Assembly: GCF_016595215.1 (NCBI RefSeq)
Contig: NZ_JAENHK010000010.1
Span: forward strand, 1,659,390 to 1,723,389
Direction: 5' to 3'
Length of the DNA: 64,000 nt
DNA from: Chryseobacterium paridis
GTDB taxonomy: Bacteria > Bacteroidota > Bacteroidia > Flavobacteriales > Weeksellaceae
Shown: one piece after another, positions 24,533 through 32,075 of the stretch
How the letters are laid out: every line of letters begins with the position of its first letter
Numbering within the stretch: the first letter of the stretch is position 1
Made by a program: the position numbers and the translations under genes
The notes under the pieces: model-generated
What the model was told of the DNA's origin: nothing
The model's database searches: none
Seen by the model: the letters and a program-made list of their open reading frames with translations, nothing else

Positions 24533-25219
24533 CTATTCTTTATAATATTCTTTGATCGGATATTGTTTTGTTTTTACTATCCATTTATTTTTGACCTTTT
24601 CGCGTTTTGTCACTTTTACAAACTCACCGCCCATAGCATCTTCCTCAAGTTCATACACTTTATCAAGACCTTTTCGTGGAATAACCTGATATTCCGTCGT
24701 TAAATGCCAGCAGCAACCGGATTTAGAAAATGTAATAATTCTTTTCCTTTTTAAATCTGTCTGGAACATCCCTAAATTTTCAAAAGCTAGGCTGGTTAGT
24801 TCATCACTGATAACAAACTGTCTTTTTGTAGAATTGTAAACATATACATCGTATGATGGCCCGCCATAACTGCTTTCATTTCCATTGCGTATTGCAATAT
24901 CTTCAAAACCATCAAAATTAAAATCATTAAAGATCAAAGGACTTTGTTCATTATACAGCTGAATAACATTGACACTTGGTTGCTGGTCTTTGTTCAAATA
25001 AAAATACAAATCATCTGAAGTTAAGGTCTGTACAACATGAGAGGTTTTCTTATCTCTTAATAATATAATCCCATTTCCGCTGCATTTTTCGCCATCACAA
25101 TCTGCAACTGTTATATAAGCAATATATTTGTCTGATCCTGATTTGAGTTCAAAATGATGTTGCCCAAAACAGAAAGAACCATATAAGATAAAAATGATCA
25201 ATATTTTATATTTATCCAA
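24533..25219 (-). CDS. Secreted XAC2610-related protein
   Basis: This 228-residue protein has a signal sequence (KILIIFILYGSFCFGQ) and a body with the FG-GAP-like calcium-loop pattern NDFNFDGFEDIAIRNGNES-YGGPSYDVYVYN that marks the XAC2610-related family, periplasmic or secreted proteins of unknown function. A Cys pair (DCDGEKC) and a later GCCWH segment may form disulfides. No ATG is available: the start that preserves the signal peptide is TTG at 25219. It is coupled to the HD-domain gene downstream. Confidence 0.7.
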   Translation of the reverse strand: MDKYKILIIFILYGSFCFGQHHFELKSGSDKYIAYITVADCDGEKCSGNGIILLRDKKTSHVVQTLTSDDLYFYLNKDQQPSVNVIQLYNEQSPLIFNDFNFDGFEDIAIRNGNESSYGGPSYDVYVYNSTKRQFVISDELTSLAFENLGMFQTDLKRKRIITFSKSGCCWHLTTEYQVIPRKGLDKVYELEEDAMGGEFVKVTKREKVKNKWIVKTKQYPIKEYYKE

Positions 25220-25402
25220 AATATACTTTTTTATTTGTTCAAAATACCCTTAAAATTTCTTAACAAAAATAAGAATAGCTATTAAAATATTCGTCATTTG
25301 CATCTGCTTTTAACTGATTTTGATTTTTCATAAAAAATTAATTAAAATTTATTTATTTGATAATCAATTAATTATATATAAATAAATAAAAATTTCACTA
25401 CT

Positions 25403-25447
25403 TTGTATTGCATAATACCATTTTAATTACATATCTTTGTAATGTAA
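25403..25447 (+). promoter_or_regulatory. PadR promoter with two operator-like dyads
   Basis: A -7 box TATCTTTG at 25433-25440 lies 21 bases after TTG at 25409-25411. Two inverted repeats overlap these elements: GTATT-GCAT-AATAC at 25406-25419 over the -33 region and TTACAT-N8-ATGTAA at 25428-25447 around the -7 box. They are well placed for autorepression by the PadR protein encoded immediately downstream. Confidence 0.6.
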
Positions 25448-25513
25448 AATAAGAATAGGTTCAACTAGCTAGGAACTGATTTCTAAATATAACTAATTAA
25501 AAACCTTATTAAG

Positions 25514-25843
25514 ATGAATACTGAAAATACCAAAGCGCAAATGCGAAAAGGGATTCTGGAATTCTGTATTTTAAGTCTTATCAATCATCGTGAAATGTAT
25601 GTTTCCGACCTTATAGATGAACTAAAAAAAGGAAAACTGGACGTTGTAGAAGGCACACTCTACCCTCTTTTAACAAGATTAAAAAATGGCGAGTTTCTTT
25701 CTTACAGATGGGAAGAATCAACTGGAGGACCTCCGAGAAAATACTACCAGATTACAGAAAAAGGGAAACTGTTTTTAAGTGAACTTTTAAATACCTGGAA
25801 CGAATTAACAGATTCAGTAAATCAAATTACTCAAAAAATTTAA
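25514..25843 (+). CDS. PadR family transcriptional regulator
   Basis: This 109-residue winged-helix regulator has the PadR signature: RKGILEFCILSLINHREMYV, then VEGTLYPLLTRLKNGEFLSY with the recognition helix and GGPPRKYYQITEKGKLFL as wing. It has the short C-terminal dimerisation helix of the small PadR-s2 group. It lies 11 bases upstream of the PspC-domain gene and probably represses this operon through the dyads at 25403-25447. Confidence 0.93.
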   Translation: MNTENTKAQMRKGILEFCILSLINHREMYVSDLIDELKKGKLDVVEGTLYPLLTRLKNGEFLSYRWEESTGGPPRKYYQITEKGKLFLSELLNTWNELTDSVNQITQKI

Positions 25844-25854
25844 AAAACAAAGCT

Positions 25855-27573
25855 ATGAACAAGACACTCTCAATAGGACTCGCAGGTTTTTCTTTTACAA
25901 TAGAGGAACACGCATACATAAAGCTTAGCGATTACCTTAATGCTCTTAGAAGCTCATTAGATGCTTCAGAAGTAGACGAGGTAATGCATGACATAGAAAT
26001 TAGAATGGTTGAAATCTTCAGAGATTCTTTAGGAAAAAGAGAAGTAATCAACGACACAGATGTAGAAGGGGTAATTGCACAAATCGGTACACCAGAAAAA
26101 ATTGAAGAACAGGAAGAAGCTTATTATTCTGAAAAGAACTCTAAGAGAACAAGCAATTCCGGAGCAGAATATTCTGATAAAAAACAACTATTCCGTGACC
26201 CTGAAAGACAAAAGATAGCAGGAGTTTGCGCAGGTTTAGCTCATTATGTAGGAATGGATATTACTGCTATGAGAGCAATCTGGTTAGGAGTATTTATCTT
26301 AGGAATATTTACTGCAGCTATTTCTTCTTCATTAATTGCATTGTTATATATCATCCTTTGGATCGTACTTCCCAAAGCAGAAACAGCAGCAGATTTCCTG
26401 AAAATGAAGGGAAAGCCTATGAACTTCGACAATCTTAAGAATGAGTCTAACAAACTGGTACAATTTGCCAATGAATCTACTCAGAGAGTCGGAGAAATAT
26501 ACATCGAAAACAAACCTTATATCAACAACGCAGGTAGTGGAATCTGGAATGTAGTACGTTATGTCTTAGGTGGTATCTTTGCATTAATATCATTTTCATG
26601 TCTGATCGGAGTATTCGTAGTTTTCGGATTTATGGGAAGTAATGATTTCCCTCCGATGAATGAAATGAATTTCTACTTTGATAGTGATGGAATGAGATAC
26701 ATCTTAATGGCAATGATTGTTTTAGGAAGTTTAATTCCAGCAATGCTATTCGCATTATTAAGTATTAAACTGATCTCTCCAAAAACAAAACTAAGAAATA
26801 CGGGTTGGGTGTTAGGAGCATTGGTTCTTGGATTAATTGCAGTATCTACTTACTTCGGTATCAGCATGGCTAAAAAAGACATGTTCCTGAAAGGTCATAA
26901 AGAAGACACTGAAGAGGTATCAATTAATACAACATCAGATAGTATTTATGTTGATCTAAAGCAGATAACGATCCCTCAGAACTTTGTAGGATACGATGAT
27001 GATCTTTATTCTGATAAAGTATCAGTCTTTAAAAAAGATTGGGTTGATGTACAAGTAACAAGAAAAGCTGATATAAAGACACCTTATTTAATCATTAGAA
27101 AAGAAGCAAAAGGTTATAATATTCCATTGAGCGTAAGTGTGCCGGTAGAAATAGTGAATAACAAAGTAATTCTTCCTAATTACATTAAATATCCATATGA
27201 TCACCGTTTCAGAGATTATCACATTGACTATGAATTGGTAGTTCCACAAAAAGCAGTCGTAATCTCTTTAAAGAAAGACGGAATTGATTTTGACGGAGAC
27301 CTAAATGGTGACGGAATCGATGATGATGATCAGTACAATGATGACGAAGATGGAAATATCAGAATTGAAAAAAATAAGATTTCTGTGAACGGATCTACAA
27401 TTGAATACAATTCTGATGATAAAGACAGCATCATCATCAATGGAAAGAAAGTTCCTAATTCTAAAGCAGAAAAGATCATGGACTCTGTAAAGTCTGACAT
27501 TAAAAAAATGAAAGGCAAGGTAGATATCCAGATAAAAGACGGAAAAGACGAAATATCTATAAAAACCAAATAA
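25855..27573 (+). CDS. PspC-domain envelope-stress membrane protein
   Basis: This 572-residue protein starts with a helical N-terminal domain of the kind found with PadR-linked genes (SDYLNALRSSLDASEVDEVM, residues 24-43). A PspC domain follows at about 113-175 (FRDPERQKIAGVCAGLAHYV, ending LLYIILWIVLPKA), then three more membrane segments (about 230-255, 275-303, 315-340) and a periplasmic C-terminal half with an Asp-rich stretch (about 478-500). PadR-PspC pairs are thought to respond to membrane stress. It is the second gene of the PadR operon. Confidence 0.9.
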   Translation: MNKTLSIGLAGFSFTIEEHAYIKLSDYLNALRSSLDASEVDEVMHDIEIRMVEIFRDSLGKREVINDTDVEGVIAQIGTPEKIEEQEEAYYSEKNSKRTSNSGAEYSDKKQLFRDPERQKIAGVCAGLAHYVGMDITAMRAIWLGVFILGIFTAAISSSLIALLYIILWIVLPKAETAADFLKMKGKPMNFDNLKNESNKLVQFANESTQRVGEIYIENKPYINNAGSGIWNVVRYVLGGIFALISFSCLIGVFVVFGFMGSNDFPPMNEMNFYFDSDGMRYILMAMIVLGSLIPAMLFALLSIKLISPKTKLRNTGWVLGALVLGLIAVSTYFGISMAKKDMFLKGHKEDTEEVSINTTSDSIYVDLKQITIPQNFVGYDDDLYSDKVSVFKKDWVDVQVTRKADIKTPYLIIRKEAKGYNIPLSVSVPVEIVNNKVILPNYIKYPYDHRFRDYHIDYELVVPQKAVVISLKKDGIDFDGDLNGDGIDDDDQYNDDEDGNIRIEKNKISVNGSTIEYNSDDKDSIIINGKKVPNSKAEKIMDSVKSDIKKMKGKVDIQIKDGKDEISIKTK

Positions 27574-27693
27574 TAAACTGCAGAGAGTGGCAGAAGGTGT
27601 GAATGGAAGACAACCGTTTGAAATTCACACTCTTCTTCTCTCCGTAAAACAAAAAAATAGTATTATTTAGTTCTTTATTCTAAAAAAATGTTA

Positions 27694-27701
27694 TACCTTC
27701 G
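27694..27701 (+). promoter_or_regulatory. Possible -7 box for the 20-residue peptide gene
   Basis: TACCTTCG differs from TAnnTTTG at one base and lies 46 bases before the small ORF at 27748. The -33 region has no clean TTTG. Confidence 0.4.
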
Positions 27702-27747
27702 TGTAGTTATATAAATCATAACCAAATCTTTAACAAACACCTTAACC

Positions 27748-27810
27748 ATGGTACAAGTAGCACTAGAAATCATAATGAAAATCGTAGATTTAATCAGCGG
27801 TTTATTTTAA
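27748..27810 (+). CDS. 20-residue amphipathic hydrophobic peptide
   Basis: An ORF starting at ATG 27748 encodes MVQVALEIIM followed by KIVDLISGLF. Polar residues at positions 3, 7, 11, 14 and 17 fall on one face of a helix and the other face is all Val, Ile, Leu, Met and Phe. This resembles phenol-soluble-modulin or type I toxin peptides in size and pattern, but no homology is claimed. It has an upstream promoter-like box and a strong terminator 30 bases after the stop, so it forms its own transcription unit between the PspC and acyltransferase genes. Confidence 0.5.
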   Translation: MVQVALEIIMKIVDLISGLF

Positions 27811-27839
27811 GAGCGATAATATTTCAATATATTTGTAAA

Positions 27840-27866
27840 GTATAACCTGTTTGGTTATACTTTTTT
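27840..27866 (+). terminator. Rho-independent terminator of the small peptide unit
   Basis: The perfect 8-bp stem GTATAACC/GGTTATAC with loop TGTTT (27840-27860) is followed by T6. It lies 30 bases after the 20-residue ORF and 18 bases before the acyltransferase gene. Confidence 0.9.
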
Positions 27867-27884
27867 GTTTTAATACGAAAATAT

Positions 27885-28484
27885 ATGAAAAAACTAATCG
27901 GCAAATTAATGTTGAAACTTATGGGCTGGAAAGTCGTTCTTCAAGGCGATGTCAACAGTCTCAACAGGTGCATCCTTGTAGTAGCACCTCATACCCACAA
28001 TATGGAATATATATTGGGAAATTTTGCTTATTGGTCTTTGCAAAAACCATTAAAAATAATCATCAAGGATGCTCATACCAAAGGATGGTATGGAGGAATC
28101 GTAAGAGGATTGGGTGGAATAGGAATTGACAGAAGTCAAAAAAATGACTTGGTGAATTTCGTTGCCAAACAATTTGCAAAAGAAGATTTCAGCCTTGTAA
28201 TTACTCCTGAAGGAACGAGAAGCTGGGTTCCGAAGTGGAGAAAGGGTTTCTATCATATGGCTCTAGCTGCAAAAGTACCTATTGTATTGGCGGCAGGTGA
28301 TTTTAAAAGAAATATTATTTATCTTGGATACACTATTCCATATGAAAGAATTGCCACGGCTTCTTTTTCCGATATTATGAATGAGATCCAAAATTATTAT
28401 ATCAAAAATGATATTACTCCAAAAGTTCCGGAAAACTGGAATCCTAACATAATGGGTACAGAAAACGAACATCCAGCAAACTAA
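27885..28484 (+). CDS. Glycerolipid acyltransferase (PlsC superfamily)
   Basis: This 199-residue PlsC-superfamily acyltransferase transfers acyl groups to glycerophosphate-type acceptors at the membrane. The catalytic block reads APHTHNMEYILGN, an H-x4-E arrangement where most family members have H-x4-D, and the phosphate-binding block is TPEGTRSWVPKWRKGF. The short length matches the group of small flavobacterial acyltransferases. It is followed by a hotdog thioesterase gene 62 bases downstream. The acceptor is unknown. Confidence 0.85.
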   Translation: MKKLIGKLMLKLMGWKVVLQGDVNSLNRCILVVAPHTHNMEYILGNFAYWSLQKPLKIIIKDAHTKGWYGGIVRGLGGIGIDRSQKNDLVNFVAKQFAKEDFSLVITPEGTRSWVPKWRKGFYHMALAAKVPIVLAAGDFKRNIIYLGYTIPYERIATASFSDIMNEIQNYYIKNDITPKVPENWNPNIMGTENEHPAN

Positions 28485-28546
28485 TGTATATTGGGTAATA
28501 CCGACTATCAATTCATCTATTATTTATAATTTCTTATTACTGCTAT

Positions 28547-28978
28547 ATGAAAAACATGACCAAAGAAGAGCTATTACAATTCCTTAATAACTGGGGAGGA
28601 GGAGAAACAATGGCCAAAGCATTAGAAATAAAATTCATTGATATTGATCAGGAGAATGAAATACTGACAGCAACAATGCCGGTACTTCCAAGAGTTCATC
28701 AGCCATTTGGAATTTTACATGGTGGCGCAAGTTGTGTTTTAGCTGAAACATTAGGTTCAAGCCTGTCTAATATTTTCATTGATGGTGACAAATATTATGG
28801 TGTAGGGACTAATATTAATTCCAATCATTTAAGAAGTAAAAAAGATGGAATTATAACAGGAACTGCACGCTTTATAAGAAAAGGAAGAACGATGCATGTT
28901 TCAGAAATCGAAATTCGTGACGAAAAAGGACAGCTGATCAACCACACAACAATGACGAATAATATCATTAATAAGTAA
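28547..28978 (+). CDS. PaaI/MenI-type hotdog thioesterase
   Basis: This 143-residue hotdog thioesterase has the signature HQPFGILHGGASCVLAETLG and GVGTNINSNHLRSKKDGIIT, as in 1,4-dihydroxy-2-naphthoyl-CoA hydrolases (MenI) and PaaI proteins. MenI releases DHNA from its CoA ester in menaquinone synthesis. An isochorismate synthase gene (first committed step of the same pathway) lies 3.1 kb downstream on the same strand, which supports a MenI role. A terminator follows directly. A second ATG at codon 4 is also possible. Confidence 0.85.
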   Translation: MKNMTKEELLQFLNNWGGGETMAKALEIKFIDIDQENEILTATMPVLPRVHQPFGILHGGASCVLAETLGSSLSNIFIDGDKYYGVGTNINSNHLRSKKDGIITGTARFIRKGRTMHVSEIEIRDEKGQLINHTTMTNNIINK

Positions 28979-29001
28979 TCTCTTTAGTGATAATTACATA
29001 C

Positions 29002-29028
29002 AAGACTCATTTTTATGAGTCTTTTTTT
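29002..29028 (+). terminator. Rho-independent terminator after the hotdog thioesterase
   Basis: The perfect 9-bp stem AAGACTCAT/ATGAGTCTT with loop TTTT (29002-29023) is followed by T5. Confidence 0.9.
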
Positions 29029-29081
29029 ATATACTTGCTGCAACCTTTTTACTTTTTTTCATCTTATAAGAAAAAAGAACT

Positions 29082-30044
29082 ATGAGAATATTTTTACCTT
29101 TTTTATTGATACTCGGATTTTTCATTTCTTGTAAGAGTGATGATGCTGAAATGCTAGAACAAAAAACAAACTCTTATGATGTTTATGTTTCAGGCAAAGA
29201 AAACAACCAATTCTGCTATTGGAAAAATGGGATAAAACACAATATAGCCACCAATTCTTCAGAATCCAATCCATCAAAAGTATTTGTCTCCGGAAATGAA
29301 GTTTATATTAAAGGAAGATACGGATACTGGAAAAACGGAAATTATACAACGTACTACCAGGCTGCAGGGATGACAAGCTCAGATGTAATTGATATTTTTG
29401 ATTTTTATGTAAAAGGCGGAAATATTTATTTCGTTGGTTATACCTGGCAGCCCACGAATCCCGCTCCTGATAAATATGAATTTTGCTTTTGGAAAAATGG
29501 GGTTAAAACACTTTTATTTAAAGATACCTTCACATACAATGACAATTGCACGATTACTGAATTTAATTCTGATGTGTATGTAGGTGCGCAAAAAAAACTA
29601 AGTGGAAATACTAATCAGGGATATTTTAAAAACACAACTTTTTATCCGATAACAACATCCAGTCAGAATTTCACAGAAATAATATCTAATGAAAATAATG
29701 TATATTTTACTTCATTTAATTTTTACAAAAATTTAATTACTGGCGTACAAACCAGTTTTACCCCTACTCCGACAACAGGTGGTTATCTGCCTGCATTAGA
29801 TCTTAATGATGTTTATATTAATGGAAGAACTGGAATCTATTATAAAAATTCAAATTTAATTTACTCCTCAAGCCCTTCTCCTATCATTAGAGATTTAAAA
29901 GTTACCGACCAAAATATTTATATGGTAAGATCTACTCTTAATAATACTGAATTTAAAATTTATATTAATAATGTAGAAACTCAGGCCATTCAGAATACCA
30001 ATTTTGACTCAGCTTTTAATAATATTACAGTGGTAAAACTATAA
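29082..30044 (+). CDS. Surface lipoprotein with WKNG repeats
   Basis: This 320-residue lipoprotein has the lipobox FISC (Cys17) followed by KSDD, a good Bacteroidota surface-export signal. The body is a run of about six beta-rich repeats, each with a strand like VYVSG or VYIKG followed by an aromatic-Lys-Asn motif: CYWKNG (45-50), GYWKNG (81-86), CFWKNG (135-140), then degenerate YFKN, FYKN and YYKN. This suggests a beta-propeller. The stop is two bases from the start of the sigma-factor gene, so the two are translationally linked. Function unknown. Confidence 0.65.
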   Translation: MRIFLPFLLILGFFISCKSDDAEMLEQKTNSYDVYVSGKENNQFCYWKNGIKHNIATNSSESNPSKVFVSGNEVYIKGRYGYWKNGNYTTYYQAAGMTSSDVIDIFDFYVKGGNIYFVGYTWQPTNPAPDKYEFCFWKNGVKTLLFKDTFTYNDNCTITEFNSDVYVGAQKKLSGNTNQGYFKNTTFYPITTSSQNFTEIISNENNVYFTSFNFYKNLITGVQTSFTPTPTTGGYLPALDLNDVYINGRTGIYYKNSNLIYSSSPSPIIRDLKVTDQNIYMVRSTLNNTEFKIYINNVETQAIQNTNFDSAFNNITVVKL

Positions 30045-30046
30045 AT

Positions 30047-31144
30047 ATGTCAAACACCGACTGGCAAAAAATATATCAGGAAAATTCCCCAAAACTCTTG
30101 GGGATTTGTCGTAGATATATACAGGATATTTATGCTGCTGAAGATATTGTTCAAGATAGTTTTATTGCAGCATTACAAAATAAGCACCAGCTTAGAGATG
30201 AAAAATTACTATTTGCATGGTTAAAAAAAATCGTAGTGAATAATGCTTTACAATATTTGAGAAAGAGCAGTAAAGAAACTTTCATTACAACTGAACCTTC
30301 AGAAATCCCAGATACCCTTTCAGAGATGAGCGATCCTGTTTCAGAAGACAAAAAACACATTTTTATATATGATTTCACCAGAGAAGAATTGTTATCATCT
30401 ATTGACAACCTTCCTTCACATCATAAATCAGTTTTCAATTTGTATTTTATTGAAAAATATTCTCACTCAGAGATTTCCCGTTTACTCGGAATTACGGTTA
30501 ACACCTCAAAATCTCATTTATTAAGAGCAAAGAAGTCCATTCAAAACTACTTGCTGAGTGGTATAGATCAAAATACAACAAAGAATAAAAAGAAAATGAC
30601 ACAATTACTTGTTTTCTTTGGGTTGGGAAGCTTGGTATGGGCACAAACTTTCAGAAGTAAATTTTCAGATTTTAGTATTACTCCTTCCAAAATATTCGAA
30701 ATCTCTGAAAGTACTAAGACTAATACCACTCCACCTCCATTGGTTCCATCACAAATATGGAAAAAGAAAGTGACCATTAGCTCAATAATTTTATTAATTA
30801 TTATAGCTTCTATATTTATAATTACATCTAAAAAGAGTCATCTTTCAAAAGAAACACCAACAATTACATCTGATAAAATTCAAGGCCGTAAAACAGCAGA
30901 AATTACTTCTCAAAAGCTTACAACAAGTACAACCCCAATTGACCAATCATTTGATAAAACTTTAGATCAGAACAATAATCAAGTTCCAGATGTAAAAGCT
31001 CAATCTATGTCAAAAGGAAAAAGCGCAGACAGTAAAGAAAAATCAAAGAAAATTCTTTTGAAAGATTCTGTCCAAAATGTTCCTGAAAAAATAATCGTTG
31101 TAAAAAAAATTATCCAAAGAGATACGATATTTGTAGAAAGATAA
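30047..31144 (+). CDS. ECF sigma factor fused to a membrane anchor and C-terminal tail
   Basis: This 365-residue protein starts as an ECF sigma factor: sigma region 2 at about 10-75 (YAAEDIVQDSFIAALQNK, LKKIVVNNALQYLRK) and region 4 at about 112-168 (SHSEISRLLGITVNTSKSHL). ECF factors normally end here. This one continues with a hydrophobic segment at 185-199, a linker, a strong transmembrane helix at 243-260, and a Ser/Thr/Lys-rich tail that ends in KKIIQRDTIFVER. With one or two membrane passes the sigma domain is tethered to the inner membrane. It lies between a surface lipoprotein and an outer-membrane-type protein, suggesting a signalling unit. Confidence 0.82.
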   Translation: MSNTDWQKIYQENSPKLLGICRRYIQDIYAAEDIVQDSFIAALQNKHQLRDEKLLFAWLKKIVVNNALQYLRKSSKETFITTEPSEIPDTLSEMSDPVSEDKKHIFIYDFTREELLSSIDNLPSHHKSVFNLYFIEKYSHSEISRLLGITVNTSKSHLLRAKKSIQNYLLSGIDQNTTKNKKKMTQLLVFFGLGSLVWAQTFRSKFSDFSITPSKIFEISESTKTNTTPPPLVPSQIWKKKVTISSIILLIIIASIFIITSKKSHLSKETPTITSDKIQGRKTAEITSQKLTTSTTPIDQSFDKTLDQNNNQVPDVKAQSMSKGKSADSKEKSKKILLKDSVQNVPEKIIVVKKIIQRDTIFVER

Positions 31145-31164
31145 AAACTAACAATCTAAAAACT

Positions 31165-32052
31165 ATGTTTCTTAAAAAAGTACTTTTTCTATTTTCAATT
31201 ATCGTATTGCATTTTTCACAAGCTCAAAAAAAGAAAATTGATACGGTTTATGTATATGAAAAGGTGATTGTACATGATACTATTTATCTAGAAAAACCAA
31301 TTAAATTAAAGTTAAATGGTATTTCTATTCCCTCATTAAACTTAGTGGAAACAGAAATTAAAGATATCAATCGAGCAAATATTGTTGACAATAAAACTGA
31401 ACCTTCAAAACAAAGTCTATTACCCACAAACTTCCAATATGGTATAACCTTTGGAATTGGTCTAAAAAACAGCAGTTGGGCAAAAGAACTTTCAAATAAA
31501 AAACAGCAGTTTGGAGAAAATATTGGAGCATGGATCTCAAAAAGCATTATTACCCCGAGATTATCATTAATGCTCTCAGCCAATGTCTATTATTGGAATT
31601 CAACTTTTGATTTGGATGCCAATAAAGAAGATACTTATTTAAATGGATTTTATTTTACAGAAGACCTTCAACCCTTGCTTTTCCAAAGATTTAATAACAA
31701 ACATTTTGAATATGCGCTTCAGTTACAATTATTCTACGAATGGAAAAATATCCGCCCATTCATCGGGTTCTTGGCTAATAGAAATGTCTACAAGATGCAA
31801 TTTCTAGTTCCTGAAAACAATGTTTTGGATAAATTAGATGATTTTAAAACCTCTAAAAATAACTATGGATTTACTTTTGGGGTGCAGTATCGATTGATGA
31901 AAAGGTTTTTATTGTCTTTGGATTATCAATGGTATCAAATGAAGAATATTTCATTAAAAAACTCATCATTTGATTTTGACATTTTTAAGACTAATAATAC
32001 CTTTGCAGAACGAAAGATTAACTTAGGATTGTCCTATATTATTTCTAAGTAA
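31165..32052 (+). CDS. Outer-membrane beta-barrel-like protein
   Basis: This 295-residue protein has a signal peptide (MFLKKVLFLFSIIVLHFSQA). A periplasmic stretch EKVIVHDTIYLEK (about 34-46) resembles the tail of the upstream sigma protein. Alternating hydrophobic strands with many aromatics follow (FGIGLKNSSWAKEL, LSLMLSANVYYW, YALQLQLFYEW, GFTFGVQYRLMKRFLLSLDY), ending NLGLSYIISK. This fits a small outer-membrane barrel of roughly eight strands. It follows the sigma-factor gene by 20 bases. Confidence 0.6.
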   Translation: MFLKKVLFLFSIIVLHFSQAQKKKIDTVYVYEKVIVHDTIYLEKPIKLKLNGISIPSLNLVETEIKDINRANIVDNKTEPSKQSLLPTNFQYGITFGIGLKNSSWAKELSNKKQQFGENIGAWISKSIITPRLSLMLSANVYYWNSTFDLDANKEDTYLNGFYFTEDLQPLLFQRFNNKHFEYALQLQLFYEWKNIRPFIGFLANRNVYKMQFLVPENNVLDKLDDFKTSKNNYGFTFGVQYRLMKRFLLSLDYQWYQMKNISLKNSSFDFDIFKTNNTFAERKINLGLSYIISK

Positions 32053-32075
32053 TATTTTCTAAAAGCAGCAGACTA

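Noticed and set aside
27590..27645. Hairpin GTGTGAAT...ATTCACAC after the PspC gene
   Set aside because: Eight-base stem with a long loop and no T run; not convincing as a terminator.
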